Below are positions 1 through 7,389 of a stretch of DNA of 19,801 bases, in pieces. A program made the translations under genes and the position numbers. Below the pieces are notes generated by a model. That model was not told the origin of the DNA, did no database searches, and saw only the letters and a program-made list of their open reading frames with translations. Within the stretch, counting starts at the first letter, position 1. Each line of letters opens with the position of its first letter. The stretch covers positions 1 through 19,801 of the forward strand of contig VSNT01000076.1 of assembly GCA_009774465.1 (NCBI GenBank), in the 5' to 3' direction. Source of the DNA: Lachnospiraceae bacterium. GTDB taxonomy: Bacteria; Bacillota_A; Clostridia; Lachnospirales; Lachnospiraceae.

Positions 1-222
1 AAGTAAACCTGCGGCTACTTGGCATTTATTATGAAAAAGTTATTAATAAATCAATTACTTTGATGTTGGCGTTTTCTTTTCTGTATCTTATGGTATTAGT
101 ATAAAATAGAGAAATGTCTAAAGAATGTTATACTGATTAAGTTTTTTTAAATTAAATATGAACAAAATATGAATATGCAGGTGAGAAATACAGAAGGAAA
201 AAAGGCCAGGCTTTATTCTTTT
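1..222. other. AT-rich stretch without a recognisable gene
   Basis: I see no coding region here: the longest readable starts give only very short peptides. The stretch is very AT-rich and lies downstream of the minus-strand isomerase gene. A GGCC-centred A/T-flanked segment near 198-216 could form a weak hairpin with a T-run on the minus strand and help end that transcript, but its pairing is imperfect. Confidence 0.5.
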
Positions 223-245
223 GGAGAAGTGATTAACACTTCTCC
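223..245. other. perfect inverted repeat over the isomerase stop codon
   Basis: A 9-bp perfect inverted repeat (GGAGAAGTG, loop ATTAA, CACTTCTCC) contains the stop codon of the isomerase gene in its loop. It has no following T-run on either strand, so it is not a canonical terminator. It may protect the 3' end of the mRNA or help a nearby weak terminator. Confidence 0.5.
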
Positions 246-754
246 GGCTCCGGGTATTCCACTCCAAAACATTCTACGGTAACGCTCTTAAGTTTCTGGT
301 CTTCCAGCGGACGGTCAGAAAAATCGGTTGCAGTTTCTGCAATTTTATTTACAACATCCATACCTTCAATCACTTTGCCAAAAGCAGCATAGGAACCATC
401 TAAATGAGGACTTGTCTTGTGCATGATAAAAAACTGGGAGCCTGCTGAGTCAGGGGCCATGCTTCTTGCCATAGAAAGAACGCCTTCAGTATGCTTCAAG
501 TTATTTTCGAAACCGTTTGAGAAAAATTCTCCTTTAATGCTGTAGCCTGGGCCGCCGCAGCCTGTTCCTTCCGGATCGCCGCCCTGAATCATGAATCCGC
601 GGATTACCCGGTGGAAAATCAGTCCATCATAGAAATTTTTATTAATCAGGCTGATAAAATTGTTTACAGAAACAGGAGCAATTTCAGGATAAAGCTCTGC
701 TTTCATGATATCTCCATTTTCCATTGTAAAGGTTACGATGGGATTTTGCGCCAT
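233..754 (-). CDS. ppiB: cyclophilin-type peptidyl-prolyl cis-trans isomerase
   Basis: The 173-residue product is a single cyclophilin domain, which catalyses cis-trans isomerisation of peptidyl-proline bonds during folding. Family motifs are all visible: NFISLI, then FHRVIRGFMIQGGDP with the catalytic Arg, then GVLSMAR, then SGSQFFI-type AGSQFFIMH, then LDGSYAAFGKVIEGMDVV. There is no signal peptide, so it should be cytoplasmic. I start it at the ATG encoding MAQNPI because an AAAGGAAG ribosome binding site sits 7 bases upstream. The ATG eight codons earlier would place that site inside the gene. Length is slightly above a minimal bacterial cyclophilin because of a short C-terminal extension ending EPEKC. 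It is transcribed away from the neighbouring acetyltransferase. The family is certain; the gene symbol is the usual one for such proteins. Confidence 0.95.
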   Translation of the reverse strand: MAQNPIVTFTMENGDIMKAELYPEIAPVSVNNFISLINKNFYDGLIFHRVIRGFMIQGGDPEGTGCGGPGYSIKGEFFSNGFENNLKHTEGVLSMARSMAPDSAGSQFFIMHKTSPHLDGSYAAFGKVIEGMDVVNKIAETATDFSDRPLEDQKLKSVTVECFGVEYPEPEKC

Positions 755-841
755 AATATTAACTTCCTTTCTCTTCATCTATATGATGTGATAAAATAAT
801 AACTACGGTACATATTTTATATGAATTGGAAGGACTTGACA

Positions 842-1717
842 ATGTTAAAATGCATTTTGCTTCTCCTGTCTGAATACTACTATGAAATTGTTTCAGAACG
901 TGTCGGGGAAATCAGGGAAAAAACGAACCCATATGGGGTGCAGGTATCCCTCCGAAAAATAGATTTTCCTGATAAAATCAGGACAGACTGTGAGGAAGTC
1001 TTCGAAAATGGGAAAAGCACTTTAATTATTACGGATCATGCCAAAGCGGCGGAAATACTTTTGGAAGAAAAACAATATGTGGTAATTCTTTATCATGAGG
1101 GGAACAAACAGCAGAATTTTCCGGCAGTGCGTTATGGAATAGAAGATTTGTTTCAGATTGCGTACAGATCCTTTGAGGAGGTATATTTAAGACTTGCAGG
1201 ACTCCCCTGGGAAATTTTCCGGACGAAAAGACTTTTGGTTAGGGAAAGCACTTTGGAGGATGTGGATGAGTTTTATCGGATTTATAAAGAGCCATCCATA
1301 ACACGTTACATGGAAGATCTTTATGAGGATAAGGATGAAGAAAAGGCATATATGAAGTCGTACATTGATCAGATTTATGGGTTTTATGGTTACGGATTAT
1401 GGACGGTTATCTTAAAGGAAAGCGGCCGGATTATTGGACGCGCAGGCCTCAGTGTAAGGGAAGGATACGAAAATCCGGAGCTTGGCTTTTTAATTGATGC
1501 ATCATACCAGAGACAGGGCTATGGATTTGAAGTCTGTAGTGGAATTTTAAAATATGCGCAGGAAGAGTTGAAATTTGAGAAGGTTCAGGCGCTGGTAGAT
1601 GAAAGAAATACCGTTTCCATAGGGTTGGTGAATAAACTGGGCTTTGTTTTTCAGGAAAATGTGACAGTAAATGGACAGGAATATGGGATCTATATAAAAA
1701 GTTATGTAAAAAAATGA
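842..1717 (+). CDS. GNAT-family acetyltransferase with an extra N-terminal domain
   Basis: The product has 291 residues. Its C-terminal half, from about residue 125, is a GNAT domain of the ribosomal-protein/RimJ type: it begins FRTKRLLVRESTLEDVDEF and has the acetyl-CoA loop in YQRQGYGFEV, followed by the usual ARNxxSIxLxxKLGF-like stretch (DERNTVSIGLVNKLGF). Such enzymes transfer an acetyl group from acetyl-CoA to an amine; the substrate cannot be read from sequence. The first 120 residues are a separate alpha/beta-looking domain with strand-like TLIIT and YVVILYH segments, and I do not recognise it with confidence. I chose the ATG at 842 because GGAAGGA lies 7 bases upstream; the ATG at 821 has no ribosome binding site. 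A strong hairpin follows at 1761, so the gene is probably monocistronic. Confidence 0.85.
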   Translation: MLKCILLLLSEYYYEIVSERVGEIREKTNPYGVQVSLRKIDFPDKIRTDCEEVFENGKSTLIITDHAKAAEILLEEKQYVVILYHEGNKQQNFPAVRYGIEDLFQIAYRSFEEVYLRLAGLPWEIFRTKRLLVRESTLEDVDEFYRIYKEPSITRYMEDLYEDKDEEKAYMKSYIDQIYGFYGYGLWTVILKESGRIIGRAGLSVREGYENPELGFLIDASYQRQGYGFEVCSGILKYAQEELKFEKVQALVDERNTVSIGLVNKLGFVFQENVTVNGQEYGIYIKSYVKK

Positions 1718-1746
1718 TTGACAGAATAAGGCCGGAGTGATAACAT
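1718..1746 (+). promoter_or_regulatory. possible promoter for the amt leader
   Basis: TTGACA (1718-1723), a 17-base spacer and TAACAT (1741-1746) form a plausible sigma-A promoter directly after the acetyltransferase stop codon. If used, transcription would begin just before the hairpin at 1761 and give amt a leader of almost 200 bases containing three hairpins. The -10 box is imperfect, so this is a suggestion. Confidence 0.4.
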
Positions 1747-1760
1747 GCAATACGTAAAGC

Positions 1761-1793
1761 AAAGGCGCTGCGGGATAACCGTAGCGCCTTTTA
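1761..1793 (+). terminator. terminator-type hairpin after the acetyltransferase gene
   Basis: Thirteen-base arms (AAAGGCGCTGCGG and CCGTAGCGCCTTT, one G-U pair) enclose the loop GATAA. The T-run is short. It is placed to end the acetyltransferase transcript. If the promoter at 1718 is real, it would instead sit very early in the amt leader. Confidence 0.75.
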
Positions 1794-1800
1794 ACATTAA

Positions 1801-1825
1801 AGATGGCTCGCGAAGCGGGGCATCT
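1801..1825. repeat. dispersed GCGAAGCG hairpin, copy 1 (amt leader)
   Basis: Inverted repeat with arms GATGGCTCGC and GCGGGGCATC around a GAA loop, one mismatch. It shares 13 identical bases (GGCTCGCGAAGCG) with the copy at 4184 and 15 identical bases (CGCGAAGCGGGGCAT) with the copy at 16963. It is followed by TGCAGC, GGAAT and GCGGAGC blocks that recur in the same order after the copy at 4184, so the repeated unit is longer than the hairpin. Confidence 0.75.
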
Positions 1826-1844
1826 GCAGCCTGGAATTAAAAAT

Positions 1845-1889
1845 GCGGAGCAAAGGAGCTTGTATAAAAGCCCCTGGCTTCGCTTTTTT
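1845..1889 (+). terminator. strong rho-independent terminator or attenuator in the amt leader
   Basis: GCGGAGC (1845-1851) pairs with GCTTCGC (1877-1883), inner arms AGGAGCTT and AAGCCCCT extend the stem, and six T residues follow directly (1884-1889). This is a full intrinsic terminator only 58 bases before the amt start codon. Little room for a promoter remains downstream, so it could work as an attenuator. It could equally be a terminator with an unrecognised amt promoter in the AT-rich stretch after it. Confidence 0.7.
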
Positions 1890-1947
1890 AGTTAAATTAA
1901 AGGATTCCCTGTAAAAAGAGGATTCCAAAATGAGGAGGAAAAAATTT

Positions 1948-3693
1948 ATGACAGAAGAAATGATGAGCGCTGTAAGCAGCCAGGTATTTGGCGTCTGGTT
2001 CCTGATTGGAGCCGCGCTGGTGTTTTGGATGCAGGCAGGATTTGCAATGGTGGAGACAGGTTTTACCAGAGCAAAAAATGCAGGCAATATCCTGATGAAA
2101 AATCTGATGGATTTCTGCATTGGAACTGTTGTCTTTATCCTGATTGGCTTTAGCCTTTTGCTGGGTGAGGACATGATTGGACTGATTGGAAAGCCGGGGT
2201 TTGATATTTTTACGAGTTATGAAAGCTTTGACTGGTCCAATTTTGTGTTTAACCTTGTGTTCTGTGCCACCACTGCAACAATTGTTTCCGGTGCAATGGC
2301 GGAAAGAACGAAATTCTTATCTTACTGTATTTATTCAGGAGTGATTTCCGCGCTGATTTATCCTATTGAAGCACACTGGATCTGGGGCGGCGGCTGGCTG
2401 GCACAGCTTGGTTTCCACGATTTTGCAGGCTCTTGTGCAATTCATATGGTGGGCGGTATTTCCGCACTGATTGGCGCAAAGCTGCTTGGTCCCCGTATTG
2501 GTAAGTTTGTTACTGACAAAAATGGAAAAATTACCAAAGTAAATGCATTTCCGGGACATAATCTGCCTATTGGATGTCTTGGCGTATTTATTCTGTGGCT
2601 GGGCTGGTACGGATTTAACGGAGCGGCATGTACCAGTGTGGAACAGCTTGGTTCCGTGTTTGTAACCACAACCATTGCGCCTGCAATTGCAACGGTAGTA
2701 TGTATGATTTTCACATGGATCAAATTTGGAAAGCCTGACGTTTCCATGTGTTTAAATGCTTCTTTGGCAGGACTTGTGGCAATCACTGCTCCCTGTGATG
2801 TGACAGATGTAACCGGCTCATTGATTATTGGCGCTGTGGCAGGTCTGCTGGTGGTATTTGGCGTCTGGTTTTTAGACTATAAATTACATATTGATGATCC
2901 CGTAGGCGCTGTGGCGGTACACTGTTTAAACGGTATCTGGGGAACCATTGCAGTGGGATTGTTTGCAACCACATCCGCTCCCGGAAATGACAGCATTACA
3001 GGACTTTTCTATGGCGGCGGCTTTGGGCAGCTTGGACTTCAGCTTTTAGGCTTTGCGGCTGTGGCGGCCTGGACGACGATTACAATTACCATTACTTTCC
3101 TTATAATCAAAGGGGCAGTAGGCTTAAGGGCATCTCAGGAAGAGGAAATTGTGGGACTGGATTCCTGTGAACATGGTCTTACCTCTGCTTATGCAGGATT
3201 CAGCATTATGGATATTTCCAATACAATGACTATGGAAATCAATGAAAATACTGATCTTGGTACGGAAGATTACGAGGGAGCTTCCGAGGCACAAAAGGCT
3301 GCTGCAGTCAAAGTGGCCGCACCTGTCATTGCTGCAACAGGTATCTATAAGGTGGCTATTATAGCAAAGCTCTCCAGATATGATCATTTAAAGAAAGCAA
3401 TGAATGACCTGGGAGTAACCGGTATGACAGTGACACAGGTTATGGGCTGCGGCGTTCAAAAGGGTGCAGGAGAAATGTACCGCGGCGTGGAAGTGGATGC
3501 AACCTTGCTTCCCAAGGTTAAAGTTGAGGTTGTTGTCAGCAAGATTCCTGTTGAGACGGTTATTGAGGCTGCAAAGAAGGCACTTTATACCGGACACATT
3601 GGAGACGGCAAGATTTTTGTCTACAATGTGGATAAGGTGGTTAAGGTCCGCACAGGAGAAGAAGATTTTGCGGCCTTGCAGGATGTAGAGTAA
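1948..3693 (+). CDS. amt: ammonium transporter fused to a C-terminal PII signalling domain
   Basis: The 581-residue membrane protein conducts ammonium and carries its own nitrogen-sensor domain. Residues 1-400 are an Amt channel with about eleven hydrophobic segments. They include the family stretch FWMQAGFAMVETG, the conserved Asp in HDFAG (D158) and the twin pore histidines H166 and H325. After a linker rich in Glu and Ala (about 405-460), residues 465-581 are a complete PII domain: IYKVAIIAKL, the Q-K-G of the T-loop base, EMYRG, LLPKVKVE, and the C-terminal signature GDGKIFVY plus VRTGEED. The Tyr that GlnD uridylylates in enteric PII (Tyr51) is Val516 here, while Tyr46 is kept as Y511. 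I infer control by direct binding of ATP, ADP and 2-oxoglutarate rather than uridylylation. The ATG at 1948 follows AGGAGG by 9 bases; the ATG at 1930 lies upstream of that site. A hairpin follows at 3731. Confidence 0.95.
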   Translation: MTEEMMSAVSSQVFGVWFLIGAALVFWMQAGFAMVETGFTRAKNAGNILMKNLMDFCIGTVVFILIGFSLLLGEDMIGLIGKPGFDIFTSYESFDWSNFVFNLVFCATTATIVSGAMAERTKFLSYCIYSGVISALIYPIEAHWIWGGGWLAQLGFHDFAGSCAIHMVGGISALIGAKLLGPRIGKFVTDKNGKITKVNAFPGHNLPIGCLGVFILWLGWYGFNGAACTSVEQLGSVFVTTTIAPAIATVVCMIFTWIKFGKPDVSMCLNASLAGLVAITAPCDVTDVTGSLIIGAVAGLLVVFGVWFLDYKLHIDDPVGAVAVHCLNGIWGTIAVGLFATTSAPGNDSITGLFYGGGFGQLGLQLLGFAAVAAWTTITITITFLIIKGAVGLRASQEEEIVGLDSCEHGLTSAYAGFSIMDISNTMTMEINENTDLGTEDYEGASEAQKAAAVKVAAPVIAATGIYKVAIIAKLSRYDHLKKAMNDLGVTGMTVTQVMGCGVQKGAGEMYRGVEVDATLLPKVKVEVVVSKIPVETVIEAAKKALYTGHIGDGKIFVYNVDKVVKVRTGEEDFAALQDVE

Positions 3694-3730
3694 AACGCGT
3701 TTATCTAATCCCTTAGTTTAGTATAAAAAA

Positions 3731-3767
3731 GCAAAGCTCCGGGTACTTCCACTGCCCGGAGTTTTGC
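3731..3767. terminator. terminator hairpin after amt, possibly bidirectional
   Basis: Thirteen-base arms (GCAAAGCTCCGGG and CCCGGAGTTTTGC, one G-U pair) enclose an 11-base loop. On the plus strand the tail is weak (TTTTG). On the minus strand the stem is followed by a TTTTTTATAC tail. It lies 37 bases after the amt stop codon and before the metG leader. Confidence 0.75.
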
Positions 3768-3850
3768 CGTAACAGACGCTTTTATGAATGTTGAGGGGCG
3801 AACTGTTACGCTTTTGCAAAGGCCACGAAATGGTTGACAATACAAAGGGT

Positions 3851-3880
3851 TTGTGATAGGCTTACACTATCTTGTATTAT
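3851..3880 (+). promoter_or_regulatory. likely promoter of the metG T-box transcript
   Basis: TTGTGA (3851-3856), an 18-base spacer and TATTAT (3875-3880) would start transcription near 3887, directly before stem I of the T-box. An alternative is TTGACA at 3834 with 17 bases to TAGGCT, which has the better -35 box and the poorer -10 box. Confidence 0.55.
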
Positions 3881-3886
3881 AGAGAA

Positions 3887-4173
3887 AAGCAATGACGAAG
3901 AGAGTAGGTACAGGAAAGCTTTACAGAGAATGTTTCCGGCGGGCGGATGTAAGCCCCAGGTTGAGAGAAACAAAGTGGAAATGGACTGAACATGGCTTCT
4001 GAGCAGTGCACCGAACCGGCTGTGGATAAGCCGGCCAGATTGCAACAGGTCCGCCTGTTACAGCGGAAGGGTATATTTGTACCTGCAGAGGTTTTTGCCG
4101 CGAGGCAGAGATGAAAAGAAGTGGTACCACGGCATATCAGCTGTCTTCTATCGTTAGATGGAAGGCAGTTTTT
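3887..4173 (+). promoter_or_regulatory. T-box leader responding to uncharged tRNA-Met, controlling metG
   Basis: This leader senses uncharged tRNA and lets transcription reach metG when methionyl-tRNA is short. Stem I opens with GAAG (3897-3900) and AGTA (3903-3906). AGAGA follows at 3925-3929. The 3' side has GAAC-ATG-G-CTTC, with CTTC (3996-3999) pairing to GAAG, which makes ATG at 3992-3994 the specifier codon and matches the downstream gene. The T-box bulge sequence TGGTACCAC is at 4122-4130; its UGGU would pair with an ACCA tRNA end. The terminator is a 12-bp stem (4141-4152 with 4157-4168) followed by five T. A second ATG at 3981-3983 is a less well placed specifier candidate. The 5' end is estimated from the promoter. 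Confidence 0.93.
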
Positions 4174-4183
4174 GTTAACATAA

Positions 4184-4208
4184 GGGCGGCTCGCGAAGCG
4201 TGGCGCCC
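4184..4208. repeat. dispersed GCGAAGCG hairpin, copy 2 (metG leader)
   Basis: Arms GGGCGGCTCGC and GCGTGGCGCCC enclose a GAA loop, with two internal mismatches. It lies just after the T-box terminator, inside the metG leader. Thirteen bases (4188-4200) are identical to copy 1. Stem positions differ between copies while much of the pairing is kept, which suggests the structure itself matters or spreads as a hairpin. Confidence 0.7.
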
Positions 4209-4212
4209 GTTG

Positions 4213-4249
4213 TTTCATATCATAGGAAAGTGCGTCCTGTGATATGAAA
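4213..4249. other. long perfect-stem hairpin between the T-box and metG
   Basis: Fifteen-base arms (TTTCATATCATAGGA and TCCTGTGATATGAAA, one G-U pair) enclose the loop AAGTGCG. It has no T-run and is not part of the T-box. It sits exactly between the two halves of the repeated unit seen intact before amt, so it looks like an insertion into copy 2. Confidence 0.7.
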
Positions 4250-4253
4250 GGGA

Positions 4254-4308
4254 TGTGCAGCTGCGCGCGCGGAATAAAAGCGGAGCCTTCCGGGGCATAC
4301 TCTGCACA
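4254..4308. repeat. second half of the repeated intergenic unit, copy 2
   Basis: TGTGCAG (4254-4260) and CTGCACA (4302-4308) form outer 7-bp arms. Between them TGCAGC, GGAAT, AAAA and GCGGAGC occur in the same order as after copy 1 (1825-1851). In the amt leader this part ends in a T-run terminator; here it ends in A residues just before the metG ribosome binding site. Confidence 0.55.
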
Positions 4309-4332
4309 AAAAAGAGAAAGGAATAGTCAGAA

Positions 4333-6330
4333 ATGAGTAAAGGAAAGTATTACATCACAACAGCAATTGCCTATACATCAGGCAAGCCCCATATCGGTAA
4401 CAGTTATGAAATCGTGCTGGCTGACAGTATTGCAAGATTCAAAAGGAAAGACGGATATGATGTGTTTTTCCAGACCGGTACGGACGAACATGGACAAAAG
4501 ATCGAATTAAAAGCACAGGAAGCAGGGATTACACCCAGAGAATTTGTGGATAATGTTGCAGGAACCATAAAGGGGTTGTGGGATTTGATGGATACCTCTT
4601 ATGACCGCTTCATCCGGACAACAGATGAATTTCATGAAAAACAGGTGCAAAAGATATTTAAAAAGCTTTATGAGCAGGGAGATATTTATAAAGGCGCTTA
4701 TGAAGGGCTTTACTGTACACCCTGTGAATCTTTCTGGACCGAGTCTCAGTTAGTGGATGGAAAATGTCCTGACTGCGGACGGGAGGTAAAGCCTGCCAGG
4801 GAGGAAGCATATTTCTTTAAAATGAGCAAGTATGCAGATAAGCTGATTGAGCATATTAATAAACATCCTGAATTTATTCAGCCTGTATCCCGTAAAAATG
4901 AAATGATGAATAATTTCCTTCTGCCCGGGCTGCAGGATTTATGTGTGTCAAGAACTTCCTTTAAATGGGGAATTCCCGTAGATTTTGATGACAGGCATGT
5001 GGTGTACGTGTGGCTGGATGCCCTTACCAATTATATTACAGGCATTGGCTATGACTGCGACGGAAACAGTACGGAGCAGTATCAAAAGCTCTGGCCTGCC
5101 GACCTGCATCTGATTGGCAAGGATATTATCCGGTTCCATACCATTTACTGGCCTATTTTCCTGATGGCGTTAGGTGAGCCATTGCCTAAGCAGGTGTTTG
5201 GTCATCCCTGGCTTTTACAGGGAGACGGTAAAATGAGCAAATCCAAGGGAAATGTAATTTACGCAGATGATCTTGTAAATTTCTTTGGAGTGGATGCAGT
5301 CCGTTATTTCGTGCTTCATGAGATGCCCTTTGAAAATGACGGAACCATTTCATGGGAACTGCTTGTGGAGAGAATCAACTCCGATCTGGCAAATACCCTT
5401 GGCAATCTGGTTAACAGGACGATTTCCATGAGTAATAAATATTTTGGCGGTGTTGTGGCTGACAAGAAAGTCAGTGATGAGGTGGATGAAGAGCTGAAAG
5501 CAGTGGCTGTTGCCGCCTATGATAAAGTGGCAGCCAGGATGGAAGAACTGCGGGTGGCAGATGCACTTACAGAGATATTTGCGTTATTCAAACGCTGTAA
5601 TAAATATATCGATGAAACAGAGCCCTGGGTGCTTGCAAAGGACGAAGCCAAAAAGGACCGCCTTGCCACCGTACTTTATAATCTGGTGGAAAGTATTGTG
5701 ATTGGCGCTTCTTTGCTGGAGCCATATATGCCTGCAACAGCAAAGAAGATTGCAGGACAGCTAAACACTGAACTTCGCAGTTTTGAAGAGCTCAAGGTCT
5801 TTGGAGGATACAGTTCCGGAAATAAGGTGACGGAAAAGCCGGAAATCTTATTTGCAAGGCTGGATGTGAAGGAAGTGGTGGAGAAAGCCGATGCCATGTT
5901 TGCCGAAAGAAAAGCGGCGCAGGGACAAAATGAAGATGCAGTTCAGGATGGGACAAAGGATGCGGCGGAGGCAGTGACAGATATCATTGATATTGAGCCA
6001 AAAGAAGAGATCACTTACGATCTGTTTGACAAAATGCAGTTTCAGGTAGGTGAGATCATTGCCTGTGAAGAAGTGCCCAAATCCAAAAAGCTTCTTTGCT
6101 CAAAAGTTCGTATCGGCAGCCAAGTTAAGCAGATTGTTTCAGGAATTAAACAGCATTACAGTGCGGAAGAAATGGTGGGCAAAAAGGTTATGGTGCTGGT
6201 GAACCTGAAACCGGCAACTTTAGCAGGCGTTGTTTCAGAGGGAATGCTTCTTTGCGCAGAGGACGCAGAGGGAAAGCTGGCGCTTCTCACGCCGGAGAAA
6301 GAGATGCCTTCAGGAGCGGAAATCTGCTGA
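4333..6330 (+). CDS. metG: methionyl-tRNA synthetase with C-terminal tRNA-binding domain
   Basis: This 665-residue cytoplasmic class I synthetase charges tRNA-Met with methionine using ATP. The HIGH-type signature is HIGN at residues 20-23, and the second catalytic loop is KMSKS at 300-304. A zinc knuckle is formed by C128-x2-C131 and C145-x2-C148. An anticodon-binding helical domain follows (about 340-540). From about residue 562 there is an OB-fold tRNA-binding domain of the EMAP/Trbp111 type (FQVGEII, SKKLLCSKV, LKPATLAG), joined by an acidic Ala-rich linker. The length is as expected for the long form. The ATG lies 10 bases after GAAAGGA. Expression should be controlled by the upstream T-box, whose specifier is AUG. 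A 12-bp inverted repeat follows the gene. Confidence 0.98.
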   Translation: MSKGKYYITTAIAYTSGKPHIGNSYEIVLADSIARFKRKDGYDVFFQTGTDEHGQKIELKAQEAGITPREFVDNVAGTIKGLWDLMDTSYDRFIRTTDEFHEKQVQKIFKKLYEQGDIYKGAYEGLYCTPCESFWTESQLVDGKCPDCGREVKPAREEAYFFKMSKYADKLIEHINKHPEFIQPVSRKNEMMNNFLLPGLQDLCVSRTSFKWGIPVDFDDRHVVYVWLDALTNYITGIGYDCDGNSTEQYQKLWPADLHLIGKDIIRFHTIYWPIFLMALGEPLPKQVFGHPWLLQGDGKMSKSKGNVIYADDLVNFFGVDAVRYFVLHEMPFENDGTISWELLVERINSDLANTLGNLVNRTISMSNKYFGGVVADKKVSDEVDEELKAVAVAAYDKVAARMEELRVADALTEIFALFKRCNKYIDETEPWVLAKDEAKKDRLATVLYNLVESIVIGASLLEPYMPATAKKIAGQLNTELRSFEELKVFGGYSSGNKVTEKPEILFARLDVKEVVEKADAMFAERKAAQGQNEDAVQDGTKDAAEAVTDIIDIEPKEEITYDLFDKMQFQVGEIIACEEVPKSKKLLCSKVRIGSQVKQIVSGIKQHYSAEEMVGKKVMVLVNLKPATLAGVVSEGMLLCAEDAEGKLALLTPEKEMPSGAEIC

Positions 6331-6355
6331 CAGGATTTATGAAAGAAAGGTTGAC

Positions 6356-6397
6356 GGGCTGTTGCTTCACGATTACCTGTGCCCAAAGCAACAGCCC
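6356..6397. other. perfect 12-bp inverted repeat between metG and the hydrolase gene
   Basis: GGGCTGTTGCTT (6356-6367) and AAGCAACAGCCC (6386-6397) pair perfectly around an 18-base loop. No T-run follows (CTTATC), and the ribosome binding site of the next gene begins 7 bases later. It could end metG transcripts weakly, stabilise the mRNA, or influence translation of the hydrolase. Confidence 0.65.
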
Positions 6398-6414
6398 CTT
6401 ATCGGGAGGTTACA

Positions 6415-7353
6415 ATGGTAAAAAAAGAAGAGATTACATTTGATTCCAGAGATGGAAAGTCAAAGATTCACGCGCTTCGGTGGGTGCCGGAAGGAAAAAT
6501 TATCTGTATTGTACAGATTGTGCATGGCATGGCGGAATATATTGAGCGCTACGAAGCCCTGGCTCAGTATCTTGGGGAAAAGGGAATACTGGTAACAGGA
6601 GACGACCACCTGGGACATGGGAAAAGTGTTGGGAAAGAGGGCGCTTATGGGTATTTTTGTGATCAGGATCCGGCTACGGTGGTGGTCAGGGATGTGCATC
6701 GCCTGAAAAAAATTACTCAGGAAGAATATCCAGGCATACCCTATGTGCTTCTTGGCCATAGTATGGGCTCTTTTATTCTGCGCAACTATCTTTTTAAGTA
6801 TGGTACGGGAATACAGGGCGCCATTATATGTGGAACCGGTTCCCAGCCTAAGCTGCTGGTAAAGTTCTGCAGGCTGATTGCAGGAGTGCAGGGGATTTTC
6901 CTGGGACAAAAGCATGTGGCTAAAATGATCGATCATCTGGCTTTTGGCTCTTATAATAAGAAGATACCAAATGCCAAAACAGCTTTTGACTGGCTTTGTA
7001 CGGACGAAAAGGTAGTGGATGCATACATGAATGACGATTTGTGCGGCTTTACCTTTACAGTAAACGGATTTAAAACCTTATTTACTTTGCTGGACCGACT
7101 GAATCAGGAAGAAAATTTGAATGCGATGCCCAAAGAACTGCCAGTGCATTTTATTGCGGGAGATATGGATCCGGTAGGCAATTATGGCGAAGGAGTGAAA
7201 AAGGCATACAGAGACTTTGAAAAAGCAGGAATGAAAAAAATATCTTTAAAGCTTTATGCAGGGGGCAGGCATGAACTGCTGAATGAAAAGAACAAACAGC
7301 AGGTGTATGAGGATATTTACCCCTGGATTATGGAAAGAGTAAGGGAGTATTAA
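6415..7353 (+). CDS. alpha/beta hydrolase, monoacylglycerol-lipase-like
   Basis: The 312-residue protein is a Hydrolase_4/serine aminopeptidase S33-type alpha/beta hydrolase related to monoacylglycerol lipases and lysophospholipases. The oxyanion region is VHGMAEYIERY, with GDDHLGHGKS after it. The nucleophile elbow is G-H-S-M-G with S116. The acid is probably D252 in AGDMDPVG (D250 is the alternative), and the base is H286 in GGRHELLNE. There is no signal peptide, so it should be cytoplasmic. I start at 6415 because GGGAGG lies 5 bases upstream; the ATG at 6379 falls inside the inverted repeat and lacks a ribosome binding site. It may be co-transcribed with metG or have its own transcript. 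The exact ester substrate is not visible. Confidence 0.9.
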   Translation: MVKKEEITFDSRDGKSKIHALRWVPEGKIICIVQIVHGMAEYIERYEALAQYLGEKGILVTGDDHLGHGKSVGKEGAYGYFCDQDPATVVVRDVHRLKKITQEEYPGIPYVLLGHSMGSFILRNYLFKYGTGIQGAIICGTGSQPKLLVKFCRLIAGVQGIFLGQKHVAKMIDHLAFGSYNKKIPNAKTAFDWLCTDEKVVDAYMNDDLCGFTFTVNGFKTLFTLLDRLNQEENLNAMPKELPVHFIAGDMDPVGNYGEGVKKAYRDFEKAGMKKISLKLYAGGRHELLNEKNKQQVYEDIYPWIMERVREY

Positions 7354-7389
7354 AAGCCCTTTAAAGGGTGTGGAAAGGCATGGTTTAGA

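Noticed and set aside
3806..4218. Minus-strand open frames opposite the metG leader
   Set aside because: They overlap a clear T-box riboswitch and terminator, have no ribosome binding sites and encode low-complexity Ser/Cys/Pro-rich peptides.
7357..7368. CCCTTTAAAGGG palindrome between the hydrolase and secreted-protein genes
   Set aside because: It is self-complementary but too short and loop-free to act as a terminator, and no partner copy was seen.
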